Positions 1 to 8,968 of a stretch of 32,140 nt of DNA are shown in pieces. Below the pieces are notes generated by a model that had not been told where the DNA came from, made no database searches, and saw nothing but the letters and a program-made list of their open reading frames with translations. Source of the DNA: an uncultured Fibrobacter sp. (GTDB lineage Bacteria; Fibrobacterota; Fibrobacteria; Fibrobacterales; Fibrobacteraceae); the NCBI RefSeq assembly GCF_937877005.1, contig NZ_CALEFV010000039.1:1-32140 (forward strand). The letters are read 5' to 3'. A program made the translations under genes and the position numbers. Positions within the stretch are counted from its first letter, which is position 1. Every line of letters starts with the position of its first letter.

Positions 1-7
1 ATTCGCG

Positions 8-43
8 GAGCCCCTTGCCTTAAAGGCGAGGGGCTCCTTTTTT
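8..43 (+). terminator. Rho-independent terminator of a gene left of the window
   Basis: A 12-base stem (8-19 with 25-36, one mismatch) encloses a short TAAA-containing loop and is followed by a T-run at 38-43. It reads rightward, so it probably ends a plus-strand gene or operon lying before base 1. Confidence 0.8.
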
Positions 44-61
44 ATATACCGTTTTACAAGA

Positions 62-87
62 AAGCCCGGTTCTGAAAACCGGGCTTT
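62..87 (-). terminator. Terminator for the minus-strand ABC-class ATPase
   Basis: A perfect 10-base inverted repeat (62-71 with 78-87) lies a few bases beyond the stop codon of the minus-strand ATPase gene. On the minus strand the stem is followed by a T-rich stretch. On the plus strand it is followed by only four Ts, so it may act weakly in both directions. Confidence 0.7.
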
Positions 88-93
88 TACATT

Positions 94-1782
94 CTATTTC
101 TTGTCCGCGAGCCTGAATGCTACGCAGGCTATATCCACGGCTCGCGGGAGCGACATCTCGCGGCTCAGGCCTTGCGGCAGGTTGCGGAAGCCCACGTTAC
201 GGATGCTGTCGCAGAGCGCCTGCACGGTGCCTGCGACGGACTCCGTTGTATTTTCCGGATTACTTGCCGCATTTTGCAGCAGGTTCAGCAGCATGAATCC
301 TGCACCCAGACGCTGCTGTCTGTCTACAAGCGTGTTTAGGCGCGATGTATCGGCGACCAGAAACCCAATTTGCAACAGGGTTTCGCCCGAAAGTTTCACC
401 TTCACCTGTCGTTCCACGGCCGAGGTGGGGCGTACTGCCTTCTGCAGCGGCTGCATGTATTCCGTAAAGCGGCGCTTCGCCGGCACTTCGAAGGTATCCA
501 TGTTCGCGGAGGCGTATTCCTTCGATGCTTCGGAATCGTTTTTGGCGCATTCGGCGCTGTAGTTTGCCATGATAATTATGTTGTCTGCAATATCGAGGTA
601 ATCGCCGCAGGCCCCTGCCACCAGTACAAAACTGTATCCCTGCGCCGCGATTTCGCGGATGCGGTCCGTCAGCGGGATTAGTGGTTCGCGGGCATCGCCC
701 AGTAACTTGCGTACACGGATGTCTCTAATCAGGAAGTTTACTGCCGAGGAGTCCTCGTCGATCAGGAATGCCTTTGAACCCGCTTCGATCGCCTCTAGGA
801 GGTTCGCGGCCTCGCTCGTGGACCCCGAGGCGGAAAGCGTAGTGAAGTCCTTGGTGCTGACTCCGCCGGGCAGGTCGCGCACGAAGAGGGATAGGTCCGT
901 ATGGCGCACACTGCGTCCGTCTTCGACTCCGACACGGAGTGCGGACTCGTCTATCACGATTCCTTCGCGACCGTCACCGGGAATATGCGGATGGACAGCC
1001 TTTGTCAGTGCCTGTAGCAGTGTCGACTTTCCGTGGAACGCCCCGCCGGTAATCACGGTAATCCCTTTCGGGATTCCCATGCCGCGAATCTCGCGGCCGC
1101 AAACGCTCAGCGTCACTGCCATTTCCGGCGGTGCGACAAACGACACTGCATTTTCGAGCGGCATTTCGCTCAGCCCCGAGGCTCGTGGCAAAACGGCTCC
1201 GTCAGGGACAAAAGCGACAAGTCCGCGTTTTTCGAGTTGAGCGAGTATTTCCTTTCGCTCGGCCAGTATGCGGTAATGTTCCTGCATGGCCGGCTCGTCG
1301 GACTTGCTGTAATAGAGGCCCGCCGAAACAAGATCAGGGAGCACCATCGTCAGTATTTCAGCGGCGACTTCTCCCTGAATCTTACGGCCTTCGCCTGGCA
1401 GTTTCACCTGCAGGCAAGCCCTGAGTTCGCCGTTGTCGATCCAGAGACTGTTGCGGACCAGCATTTCTGGGCCGGCATTGTCGAAAATGATGGAAGCGTC
1501 CTTGCCGGGATATTTCTCCTGCACCAGCCGCCCCAGACGACGATATAGGAAGTCGCTTAGCGCGAGTCTGCGTTCGAATTCCGAGCCCCATTCGCTACCA
1601 TATCCGAGCGTCGAAAGCTTGGCCCGTATGAGTATGCGCGATGCGGGGGCATAGGGGTCTCCCTGTACATGCAGGAATTCCAGCGAAAAGTCGCCGAAAT
1701 CCCAGGGCTTCTCGGACAAAGTCTTGTAGAGTCCGTAGTTTTTTCCGTTCAAAATGCGGATTTTTTGGTAAAGCGCTTTCAT
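94..1782 (-). CDS. ABC-class predicted ATPase (PF09818/COG3044-like)
   Basis: The product is 562 residues. It has the P-loop GGAFHGKST (246-254), which matches the GG-x-x-HGKST form of the stand-alone ABC_ATPase family. An ABC-signature-like LSASGSTSEA lies at 317-326 and a Walker B-like FLIDED at about 339-344. No membrane segments are visible, so it is probably a soluble cytoplasmic ATPase. Its substrate and role are unknown. The frame stays open upstream to 2097, but those extra residues lie antisense to the PEGA gene and its promoter. The Met at 1782 is where the family-like sequence begins, although no strong ribosome binding site precedes it. The gene is divergent from the PEGA-protein gene and has its own hairpin terminator. 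The family call is firm; the start is moderately sure. Confidence 0.85.
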   Translation of the reverse strand: MKALYQKIRILNGKNYGLYKTLSEKPWDFGDFSLEFLHVQGDPYAPASRILIRAKLSTLGYGSEWGSEFERRLALSDFLYRRLGRLVQEKYPGKDASIIFDNAGPEMLVRNSLWIDNGELRACLQVKLPGEGRKIQGEVAAEILTMVLPDLVSAGLYYSKSDEPAMQEHYRILAERKEILAQLEKRGLVAFVPDGAVLPRASGLSEMPLENAVSFVAPPEMAVTLSVCGREIRGMGIPKGITVITGGAFHGKSTLLQALTKAVHPHIPGDGREGIVIDESALRVGVEDGRSVRHTDLSLFVRDLPGGVSTKDFTTLSASGSTSEAANLLEAIEAGSKAFLIDEDSSAVNFLIRDIRVRKLLGDAREPLIPLTDRIREIAAQGYSFVLVAGACGDYLDIADNIIIMANYSAECAKNDSEASKEYASANMDTFEVPAKRRFTEYMQPLQKAVRPTSAVERQVKVKLSGETLLQIGFLVADTSRLNTLVDRQQRLGAGFMLLNLLQNAASNPENTTESVAGTVQALCDSIRNVGFRNLPQGLSREMSLPRAVDIACVAFRLADKK

Positions 1783-1912
1783 GCCGTAGAAAATAGAAAT
1801 TACAAGCGCCTTCTTTTCCCCCTTTTTTCTTTCCGTTTCTAAACTTTTGCACAAAAAAAATTTAAATTCCCTTAAAACTTTATATTTTATGAACAAACAA
1901 CAGGAGTAATCC

Positions 1913-2449
1913 ATGAAGAAGCTGTACATTTTCGCCTTGATGGTCGCATTTCTCATGACGTCAGCCATTGCTGACGAAGATCCACCTCCGCGTGGTAAGG
2001 CTGCCACCATCACCATCATTACCAATCCGCCTAACAGCGATGTGTTCCTCGGTGGAGAACCTCTCGGCAAGAGCCCGATCGAAAACGTTACCGTCAAGTC
2101 TGGCCGCCAGACTCTCGTGGTGATCGACCAGGGTTACGAACTGGTGAACCAGCGCGTGAACATTTGGCCGGGTAACGACAAGCGCAATGTATTCGATTTC
2201 GGCACCAAGATTCCGAAGGGCAACATCAAGGTTACGACGATTCCGGGCAAGTGCCTCATCTATGTTGACGGTGACAACTCCGACAAGACCGATGGCGCTC
2301 CGCTCACCATTCACAATCTCGATGCAGGTGACCATGTGGTTCGCGCCGAATGCTCTAACCGCAAGTCCGCCGAAACTCTCGTGACCGTGAAGGGCGAAGA
2401 AACTGTCGAAATCACGCTCGACGCTTCCGGCAAGAAAAAGAAAAAATAA
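1913..2449 (+). CDS. Exported protein with two PEGA domains
   Basis: The protein has 178 residues. Residues 1-20 form a typical Sec signal peptide ending near ...SAIA-DED, followed by a short Pro-rich linker. Two PEGA-type beta repeats follow: about 31-90 (TIITNPPNSDVFLGGEPLG) and about 102-170 (KVTTIPGKCLIYVDGD). PEGA domains are small surface-associated beta folds of uncertain function. The protein ends in a lysine-rich tail (GKKKKK). The start is supported by AGGAG about 7 bases upstream. A strong hairpin terminator follows at 2478-2505, so the gene is probably transcribed alone or as the first unit of this envelope cluster. An AT-rich stretch with a TATATT-like element (about 1881-1886) precedes it, but no convincing -35 was found. 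Confidence 0.85.
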   Translation: MKKLYIFALMVAFLMTSAIADEDPPPRGKAATITIITNPPNSDVFLGGEPLGKSPIENVTVKSGRQTLVVIDQGYELVNQRVNIWPGNDKRNVFDFGTKIPKGNIKVTTIPGKCLIYVDGDNSDKTDGAPLTIHNLDAGDHVVRAECSNRKSAETLVTVKGEETVEITLDASGKKKKK

Positions 2450-2477
2450 TTTCTCTCTCTGTGGTTTATACCGAGAG

Positions 2478-2505
2478 GCCTCCGACATTCGTCGGAGGCT
2501 TTTTT
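2478..2505 (+). terminator. Rho-independent terminator after the PEGA gene
   Basis: A perfect 9-base stem (2478-2486 with 2491-2499) with a 4-base loop is followed by six Ts. It lies between the PEGA gene and the next lipoprotein gene, only about 34 bases before the latter's start codon. Confidence 0.9.
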
Positions 2506-2538
2506 ATTTATATTTTGGCAGTACTAGCTAGGAGTCGT

Positions 2539-3936
2539 ATGAAACGTTTACTGTTGTTGCTTGCATCCGCAATGCTGCTGTGTTCTTGTGCGAACAAGGC
2601 CATGACTCGTTACGAAACGCTCGCTCCCGTTTTGAAAAAGGAAGGGTTCGAGGCGACCATCGACAAGATTGAAAAGGAAAAGGATGAAATCTACGGCGAA
2701 AAGAGCGCCTTCCTTTATCATTTCGACCAGGGAACCCTTTACCACTACAATGGTGACAACAAGAAAAGTATCGAGCATTTTGAGAAGGCCGAACAGATTT
2801 ACGAGGACCTGTATACCAAGTCTGTAACGAACGAGGCCGCAGCTATCGTGACGAACGACAATATCCGTCCCTACCGGGCGCGTCCTTTCGAAGTGCTTCT
2901 GATGTACCAGTACCAGATTCTGAACTATCTGGCCCTGGGCGACCTGGACGGAGCCCTGGTCGAAGTACGCCGTGCACAGATTGCTGCCGAAGCTCTTTAC
3001 CAGAAGGACAAGGACAAGGTCAACGATAACGGCTGGCTGCGTTACCTGAGCGCTATCGTTTATGAACTTGCCGGCGAAGAGGACGATGCTGCCATCGCCT
3101 ACATCAAGGCGGCGAAGGCTTTCCAGGAAGGCAACGTGAAGATGCCGAAGGAAGTTCTTGAGTTCATTACCGAGAGCCTTACCAAGATGGATCGTGCCGA
3201 TGACCTGAAAAGCCTCAATCTCGAAATTCCTGCGCAGACACCGAAGGCGACCGAGGCCCGAGAAAAGGGTCAGGAAATCATTGTAATCGGTTATGCCGGC
3301 CACAGCCCCATCCTCGGCGAGATGTATCTTTCGGGTACTTTTGTGAGTGCCGGTGCCATTAACCTGACGCACAAGGATGGCAAAACCGGAAAGATAGAGT
3401 CCTTTACCTTGATCGCTCCTCCTGTCGCGGGTGCTAGCGGAAATACTTTCCATGTGGGCTTTGCCCTTCCCGAAAAGCGCGAGCTTCCGCAGCGTACGAG
3501 ACTTTTCAGCGTGAACCTGGACGGTAAAATGCGCGTGTCTCCCGAAAAGGTGATGAATGTCGATGCGGAACTCGAACGCAACATGAAGGACGAGAACGCG
3601 ACGACGATGGTCCGTACCGCGACCCGTGTCGTAATCCGTACCATAGCGGCCCAGAAGGCGAAATCCGCCTCCAATACGGGTAACGGTGTGTTTGACCTCA
3701 TCAAGAATATCGGTGTCGACGTGGCTCAGAGTCAACTGGAACAGGCTGACCTGCGTATAGGCCTTTTTATGCCGGATGCAATTTACGTGAGCCGCATTCC
3801 TGTGGATGCGGGCGTGCACCAGCTGAACATTTCGTCGCTAGGTGCGCACGGTCAGATCGTGGGTGATTACAGGTTGGACAAGGTTAAGGTCGGCAAGGGG
3901 CAGAAAAAGCTCATTGTAGTGCCTGCAATCGAATGA
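2539..3936 (+). CDS. Lipoprotein of the COG3014-like TPR family
   Basis: The product is 465 residues. A lipoprotein signal peptide with lipobox LCSC puts the lipidated Cys at 17, so it is probably anchored in the outer or inner membrane facing the periplasm. The N-terminal half is helical and TPR-like, with patterns such as FDQGTLYHYNGDNKKSIEHF (about 62-81) and ALGDLDGALVEVRRAQ (about 131-146). The C-terminal half looks beta-rich. This layout resembles the uncharacterised COG3014 lipoproteins. The frame is open from 2461, but the Met at 2539 has a GGAG motif at about 2531 and starts the signal peptide, and the upstream codons run through the terminator at 2478-2505. Molecular function is unknown. 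Confidence 0.75.
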   Translation: MKRLLLLLASAMLLCSCANKAMTRYETLAPVLKKEGFEATIDKIEKEKDEIYGEKSAFLYHFDQGTLYHYNGDNKKSIEHFEKAEQIYEDLYTKSVTNEAAAIVTNDNIRPYRARPFEVLLMYQYQILNYLALGDLDGALVEVRRAQIAAEALYQKDKDKVNDNGWLRYLSAIVYELAGEEDDAAIAYIKAAKAFQEGNVKMPKEVLEFITESLTKMDRADDLKSLNLEIPAQTPKATEAREKGQEIIVIGYAGHSPILGEMYLSGTFVSAGAINLTHKDGKTGKIESFTLIAPPVAGASGNTFHVGFALPEKRELPQRTRLFSVNLDGKMRVSPEKVMNVDAELERNMKDENATTMVRTATRVVIRTIAAQKAKSASNTGNGVFDLIKNIGVDVAQSQLEQADLRIGLFMPDAIYVSRIPVDAGVHQLNISSLGAHGQIVGDYRLDKVKVGKGQKKLIVVPAIE

Positions 3937-4020
3937 TTTTGGTCATGTTTGAAAAATAATGTGTCCGCTTTTGCAAATTTTTAATTAGTTTCAATGGCAA
4001 ACGTTTAATAGGAGTACTCC

Positions 4021-4845
4021 ATGAATTTCAAAGCCCTTATCGCTGCAGGCGCACTGCTCGCTACGCAGTCTTTCGCCATTATAGGCATCGGCGGCCATTA
4101 CGCCCCCGGATTCGGAACCAAACTCAAGGGAATGGATGCTCCCGCTCCCGTAACGGAAAGCGGTGATGTCCTTTTGCAGCATCAGGACTTCAGCGGGACC
4201 ATGCAGGGCTTCGGTTTTAAGCTGTGGGTCGACATTCTTCCTATCATCGATATCGAAGCGACCGTGAACTTCCAGTTCGGTTCCTACGATGCGAGCCTTT
4301 TCGTGACAAATCCGGTCGATGCTTCCGTCACCGAGATTCCTCTTGAAATTGAGCTCGGCGGAACTCCGTTCGGCAAGGCGAACCCGAAGTTCGTCGCCAT
4401 GAACGGTGACCTCTCCATCACGTATCCCATTACTTTCCTGCCCATCATTCGCCCCTACATAGGCGGTGGTCTCACTTACTTCATGAATAGCTTCGTCCTG
4501 AATCAGAAGTTCGTTTCTTCCCTGGTAGATGATGCTACACTTGCCATGATTCAGGACCTCGCTTCGATCGATCCGAGTAGCGTCGATCCGGAAATGGTTG
4601 CCCAGGCGAAGGAAAAGGCTGACCAGCTCGGCGAAAGCATGAAGCAGAAGGTTCAGGATGCTGCCCTTGACGAAGGGCTCAACACCAGCATCGGCGGACA
4701 TATCCTGGTGGGTCTGCGTGCAAAGCTTCCCATTATTCCGATTGCAGCCTACACGAACTTCAAGTACTACATCGGCGGCGACTATCCGAGCGAAGTGGAT
4801 TCTGGTAACATGACTCTTGAAGTGGGTGTTGGCCTCGCCATTTAA
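4021..4845 (+). CDS. Probable outer-membrane protein, Fibrobacter-type
   Basis: The protein has 274 residues. A clear signal peptide (MNFKALIAAGALLATQSFA) is followed by glycine-rich alternating segments such as IIGIGGHYAPGFGTKLKG, which suggest beta-barrel strands. A charged helical segment (about 165-220, rich in Ala, Asp, Glu and Lys) interrupts the beta pattern. The C-terminal end (NMTLEVGVGLAI) alternates in the way a terminal beta strand does, but it ends in Ile rather than Phe. AGGAG precedes the start codon. The response regulator begins 24 bases downstream, so the genes may be cotranscribed. I do not recognise a named family; outer-membrane location is inferred. Confidence 0.6.
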   Translation: MNFKALIAAGALLATQSFAIIGIGGHYAPGFGTKLKGMDAPAPVTESGDVLLQHQDFSGTMQGFGFKLWVDILPIIDIEATVNFQFGSYDASLFVTNPVDASVTEIPLEIELGGTPFGKANPKFVAMNGDLSITYPITFLPIIRPYIGGGLTYFMNSFVLNQKFVSSLVDDATLAMIQDLASIDPSSVDPEMVAQAKEKADQLGESMKQKVQDAALDEGLNTSIGGHILVGLRAKLPIIPIAAYTNFKYYIGGDYPSEVDSGNMTLEVGVGLAI

Positions 4846-4869
4846 TTCATAAACTCTCTAGGTAAATAG

Positions 4870-5592
4870 ATGACTGAAAATACAAGTAGCACCAAGATCC
4901 TTATTATTGAAGATGAAATCGCTATTGCCGAAGGTCTTGTCGATCTCTGCAAGCTGAACGGCTACGTGGTCAAGCATTGCGCCGACGGCGAAAGCGGCCT
5001 GGCCGAAGCTCTTACCGGTCAGTACAATCTCGTCCTCCTGGACCTGATGCTTCCTGGCATGGATGGCTTTACCGTTTGCGACAAAATTCGCGAACAGGAC
5101 CGCAGCCTTCCGATTATTATCCTTTCTGCCAAGAACGCCGACGACGACATCATCAACGGACTCAAGTACGGTGCAGATGACTACATCCCGAAGCCGTTCT
5201 CCGTACCTATGCTCCTCGCCCGTATCGAGGCCGTGCTGCGCCGCAGCACCCAGTCCATGGAAAACGAGGGCAAGCTGGTCGCTGGCAGCCTTAAGGTGAA
5301 TTTCCGCGAATATACCGGTACCCGTGGATCGGAAGAACTTGCGTTCACCCGCAAGGAAATCGAGATCCTCGAATACCTGTGGAACAACCGCGATCACGCC
5401 GTGCCGCGCTCCGAGCTCCTCCGCAAGGTCTGGGGTTACGAAAACGCCGACTCCGTGGATACCCGTACGGTCGACATCCACATCACGAAGCTCCGCAAGA
5501 AAATTGAAGATGATCCCTCGCATCCGAAGCTCCTGGTGACGTTCCGTGGCGAAGGATACCAGATGCGATCTTCTCCAGAATGCGACAAGTAG
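4870..5592 (+). CDS. OmpR/PhoB-type response regulator
   Basis: The protein has 240 residues. The receiver domain is at about 8-125 with the acidic pair ED at 14-15, phosphoacceptor Asp58 in LLDLM, and conserved Lys108 in IPKPF. The C-terminal winged-helix DNA-binding domain is at about 138-234 and contains TRKEIEILEYL and the recognition region VDTRTVDIHITKLRKKI. This is the classic architecture of a phosphorylation-controlled transcription factor. Its kinase gene overlaps its 3' end by 13 bases, making a cognate pair almost certain. Target genes cannot be told from this window. The envelope genes just upstream are candidates by position only. Confidence 0.95.
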   Translation: MTENTSSTKILIIEDEIAIAEGLVDLCKLNGYVVKHCADGESGLAEALTGQYNLVLLDLMLPGMDGFTVCDKIREQDRSLPIIILSAKNADDDIINGLKYGADDYIPKPFSVPMLLARIEAVLRRSTQSMENEGKLVAGSLKVNFREYTGTRGSEELAFTRKEIEILEYLWNNRDHAVPRSELLRKVWGYENADSVDTRTVDIHITKLRKKIEDDPSHPKLLVTFRGEGYQMRSSPECDK

Positions 5593-7451
5593 AATCTAGG
5601 AACTTTCGAGAATTCTTAAAAAAACACCAGGCGGTTATAAAAGAGCGTCTGGTGTTTATTTCCATTTTCCTCGTCATCGCCGTTCCGCTGACGATCCTGT
5701 TCGTCAAGACCTACGAGCAGTCTACCGCCCTTGAAGAAAAGAAAGTCGAGGAACGCGTCGATGCCGCCTACGAGAGTCTGAAGCTTCGCTTGTCCTCGGA
5801 CTTCAACTTGGAGAACAGCCGTTCCTACAAGGACTATGGCATTCTCAACTCCATCACCGTGATTGGCGGCAACAGCCGTCTTTTCTCTGAATTCTTCTCG
5901 TTCCCCGATTCAAGCGGCCCTTATTGCGACTTCGACTCCCTGTACCAGCAGTGCCGCAAGGGCCTGGTGGGCCATTTCCAGATTTCGCATAACGGCGAGC
6001 TGCTCACGCCGTTCTATCCAGACACGAGTACTGGCATCGGCAAGTCCATGTGGGACAACTTCTCTTTCGACGATCAGAAGCAGCGAAAGGAAACAAGGGA
6101 CCTGATTCGGCGTCTTTTGGATAAACTAGAAATCAAGAATAGCCTTCCCAAGAACACGGTACTTACCATGGATTCGACGGAAGCGATTGACCAGCTGTAC
6201 GACGAGATTCCTAATTTCCCGATTCCGACGCGCGTCGAAATGACTTCCGAAGAGGAAGCTCTCACCTACATGGCGGAAACGGCTAAGAATGACACGACGA
6301 TACAGCCGTCCATGCCCATATTCAACGGAAGCAACACGAACGTGAATATTTCCGACCTGAAGCTGGGCATGACCGATGAATATTTCGTTTTCTTCCGCAC
6401 GATCTATATCGGCAAGTTGCCCATTGTGCAGGGCTTTGTCGTGGACCGCGTCCTGTACCTGAACTACATGACGCACGAAGATCGGCTAGCCTATACCGAA
6501 CTTCCCTATGCGATTGAGCTTGTCATGGACAATCATCCGCTATTGACTATCGGCACGAAGAATAGCCAGTACAGGCTCAGAACGAAGCGCCCGCTGCCGC
6601 CGCCTTACGAGAAGATTTCTTTCGTCATGTATTCTAGCAGTTCGGCAAATACGGCGGGACTTACCATATTGTTTACCGGTTTCATCTTGCTGATTGTCAT
6701 TGCGATCTGCCTTATCACCATTTACCGCTTTACGCAAAGCAAGGTCGCTCTCGCTACAAAGCGTCAGGACTTTGTGTCAGCCATTACGCACGAACTCAAG
6801 ACGCCGCTGACCGCCATCAAGATGTACGCAGAGCTTCTGCAGAATTCCTGGGTGGCTAACGAAGAAAAGAAGCAACGCTACTACAGCCAGATTGCAAGCG
6901 AGGCCGACCGCCTTTCAAGACTGATCCAGAATGTGCTGAACCTGTCCAAGCTCGATGGAAACCGCTGGAATGTCCAGCTGCGCAAGGAACGTCCCAAGGC
7001 GGTGCTTGACGATTTTATCGCAACCTACAGCAAGAACATCGAGAAGCAGGGCTTCGAACTCACCGTTTCGACGGATACGGATGCAGACAACATCGCTTTG
7101 CTGATTGACCGTGACGCGATTATGCAGATTCTCATGAACCTGGTGGACAACTCGCTGAAGTTCTCGAAGAACTCCGCATACAAGATGATCAATATCGAAC
7201 TGCGAATTCATGGTACCGACATGTACCTTGCCGTGCGCGATTATGGTCCTGGCATTCCTTCTGCCGAGATGAAGAAGGTGTTTCAGGAGTTCTACCGAGT
7301 CGAGAATGAGATGACCCGTCAGACGAATGGTACGGGTATCGGTCTTTCGATGGTGAAAAAGCTTTGCTCGTTGACCAACATGAAAATCGAGATCGAGAAC
7401 GCGAATCCGGGGCTACGAACCAAGATCCATTTCCAGTCGATTGACATTTGA
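5580..7451 (+). CDS. Membrane sensor histidine kinase, partner of the upstream regulator
   Basis: The product is 623 residues. It has one membrane segment at about 24-42, a long periplasmic sensor region of about 315 residues (44-358), and a second membrane segment at about 360-382. The HisKA domain follows almost directly, with phosphoacceptor His404 in ITHELKTPL. No obvious HAMP domain separates membrane and kinase. The ATP-binding domain shows the N box (QILMNLVDNSLKFSK, Asn524), G1 box (DYGPGIP, about 554-560) and G2 box (GTGIGLSMVKKL, about 584-595). The ATG at 5580 lies inside the last codons of the response regulator, which suggests translational coupling. The sensor domain has no motif I can name, so the signal is unknown. 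Confidence 0.93.
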   Translation: MRQVESRNFREFLKKHQAVIKERLVFISIFLVIAVPLTILFVKTYEQSTALEEKKVEERVDAAYESLKLRLSSDFNLENSRSYKDYGILNSITVIGGNSRLFSEFFSFPDSSGPYCDFDSLYQQCRKGLVGHFQISHNGELLTPFYPDTSTGIGKSMWDNFSFDDQKQRKETRDLIRRLLDKLEIKNSLPKNTVLTMDSTEAIDQLYDEIPNFPIPTRVEMTSEEEALTYMAETAKNDTTIQPSMPIFNGSNTNVNISDLKLGMTDEYFVFFRTIYIGKLPIVQGFVVDRVLYLNYMTHEDRLAYTELPYAIELVMDNHPLLTIGTKNSQYRLRTKRPLPPPYEKISFVMYSSSSANTAGLTILFTGFILLIVIAICLITIYRFTQSKVALATKRQDFVSAITHELKTPLTAIKMYAELLQNSWVANEEKKQRYYSQIASEADRLSRLIQNVLNLSKLDGNRWNVQLRKERPKAVLDDFIATYSKNIEKQGFELTVSTDTDADNIALLIDRDAIMQILMNLVDNSLKFSKNSAYKMINIELRIHGTDMYLAVRDYGPGIPSAEMKKVFQEFYRVENEMTRQTNGTGIGLSMVKKLCSLTNMKIEIENANPGLRTKIHFQSIDI

Positions 7452-7545
7452 TGTCCGCAACGTTCTAAATGTAGATTTCGGTAATGAATATCTAAATAAA
7501 AAAGTATTATTCTGTTTCTAGAATTTTTAGTATTTTTTAGACATC

Positions 7546-8880
7546 ATGACCCAGGAAGACATTCTACAGAATCCGTCTCTTTATGATCTTTCGATCGAAA
7601 CTGTTGGCAGGGGAACGCTGCAATCTCCGATGAAAGGAGTGCAGTTCGTTTCCGATAATGAAAGAGTGAGCCTTACCACTGATGTCAAGCGGCTTCGTAG
7701 CTTTTACGAATCGAACACTCCCGTTCCGTCGCTCGAAGTGGCTGGTCCTCGTGAAACCATTTTCCATGACCCGGCCTGGACCCGTGCAGGCATTGTGACT
7801 TGTGGCGGTCTTTGCCCGGGTCTCAATAACGTGATCAAGGGTCTTGTTCAGGTGCTGTGGTTTGACTACGGTGTCAGGAATATCTTTGGTATCCCGTATG
7901 GCTACCGTGGCCTGAATCCCGCTTACGGCTATTCTCCTATAGTGCTCGACCCGGACGTGGTTGACGCTATCCAGGAAGACGGAGGCACGATTCTTGGCAG
8001 TTCCCGCGGCAATCAGGACGTGAAGGTCATGGTCGATACGCTCATGCGTCTCAATATCAATGTGCTTTTCTGCATAGGCGGTGACGGCACCCTGCGTGGG
8101 GCACACGATATTGCAATCGAAGTCCAGAAACGTAAGCAGCCAATTTCGGTGATTGGCATTCCGAAGACGATCGATAACGACTTGAACTTGATTGATCGCA
8201 CGTTCGGTTTCGAAACGGCCGTGCTGAGTGCAACCGATGTCATTACCAGTGCACACAACGAAGCGAACGGAGCTTTCAACGGTCTCGGCCTCGTGAAGCT
8301 CATGGGTCGCGATTCGGGCTTTATTGCGGCTTACGCAGCCCTTGCGACGACGGTCGTGAACATCTGCCTGGTTCCCGAAGTCCCCTTTACTCTCGATGGT
8401 CTTTTCAGGGCTCTCGAAAGTCGCTATGCGAGCGGCAAGACCCATGCCGTAATTGCAGTTGCCGAAGGCGCCGGACAGGAACTCTTCAAGGACCAGCCCG
8501 AACGCAGGGATGCGAGCGGCAACATTCTGAAGAACGACATTGGCGAATTCCTGACAAGGAAGATCAAGGAGCACTTCGACAAGGTCGGCAAGGAAATCAA
8601 TATCAAGTATTTCGATCCGAGCTACATGGTTCGTAGCATTCCCGCCAAGGGAACGGATGCGATTTTCTGTTTCCAGCTCGCCGAAGCTGCAGTGCATGCG
8701 GGCATGGCGGGCAAGACCGATATGGTCGTAGGCAGCATGAACAATGCCTTCTCCCACGTGCCTATAGAATACGCCGTCAGCGAACGCAAGAAAATCAACC
8801 CTAACGGAACCCTGTGGCATGCCGTTCTCGGTATTACGCGACAGCAGGATTATTTCTCGGGTAAGGGTAAGGGTAAGTAA
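7546..8880 (+). CDS. 6-phosphofructokinase, predicted ATP-dependent, long trypanosome/plant-like type
   Basis: The protein has 444 residues, longer than bacterial PfkA because of an N-terminal extension of about 80 residues. GGLCPGLN at 87-94 binds the phosphoryl donor. GGDGT at 178-182 has Gly181 where PPi-using enzymes usually have Asp. PKTIDND at 206-212 has catalytic Asp210 and Lys207 where E. coli has Gly124. This Gly/Lys combination is known from trypanosome and plant-type ATP-dependent enzymes, though the subfamily is often auto-annotated as diphosphate-dependent. It commits fructose 6-phosphate to glycolysis. The C-terminus is GKGKGK, encoded by a small tandem repeat. No strong ribosome binding site is seen before the ATG. 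Confidence 0.9.
   Translation: MTQEDILQNPSLYDLSIETVGRGTLQSPMKGVQFVSDNERVSLTTDVKRLRSFYESNTPVPSLEVAGPRETIFHDPAWTRAGIVTCGGLCPGLNNVIKGLVQVLWFDYGVRNIFGIPYGYRGLNPAYGYSPIVLDPDVVDAIQEDGGTILGSSRGNQDVKVMVDTLMRLNINVLFCIGGDGTLRGAHDIAIEVQKRKQPISVIGIPKTIDNDLNLIDRTFGFETAVLSATDVITSAHNEANGAFNGLGLVKLMGRDSGFIAAYAALATTVVNICLVPEVPFTLDGLFRALESRYASGKTHAVIAVAEGAGQELFKDQPERRDASGNILKNDIGEFLTRKIKEHFDKVGKEINIKYFDPSYMVRSIPAKGTDAIFCFQLAEAAVHAGMAGKTDMVVGSMNNAFSHVPIEYAVSERKKINPNGTLWHAVLGITRQQDYFSGKGKGK
8859..8876 (+). repeat. Three tandem GGGTAA hexamers at the 3' end of the phosphofructokinase gene
   Basis: The hexamer GGGTAA occurs three times in a row. It encodes the Gly-Lys tail of the enzyme and is followed at once by GTAAGGG containing the stop codon. 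Unit gain or loss would keep the frame and change only the tail length. Confidence 0.8.
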
Positions 8881-8968
8881 GGGACAATTCCCTTCTTATA
8901 ATTGATGCGCTCCTTGCAGTCGATTTGCGACCGCTGGGGGTGTAGAGAGTGTTTAGGAGATAAAAACA

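Noticed and set aside
1783..2097. N-terminal extension of the ABC-class ATPase frame
   Set aside because: It runs antisense through the PEGA gene start and promoter, lacks family-like sequence, and the family N-terminus begins at 1782.
2548..3819. 423-codon minus-strand ORF opposite the COG3014-like lipoprotein
   Set aside because: The plus-strand frame has a lipobox and ribosome binding site, while the antisense frame has neither.
8881..8968. GGGA-CAAT-TCCC hairpin after the phosphofructokinase gene
   Set aside because: The 4-base stem is too short and the following T-run too weak to call a terminator.
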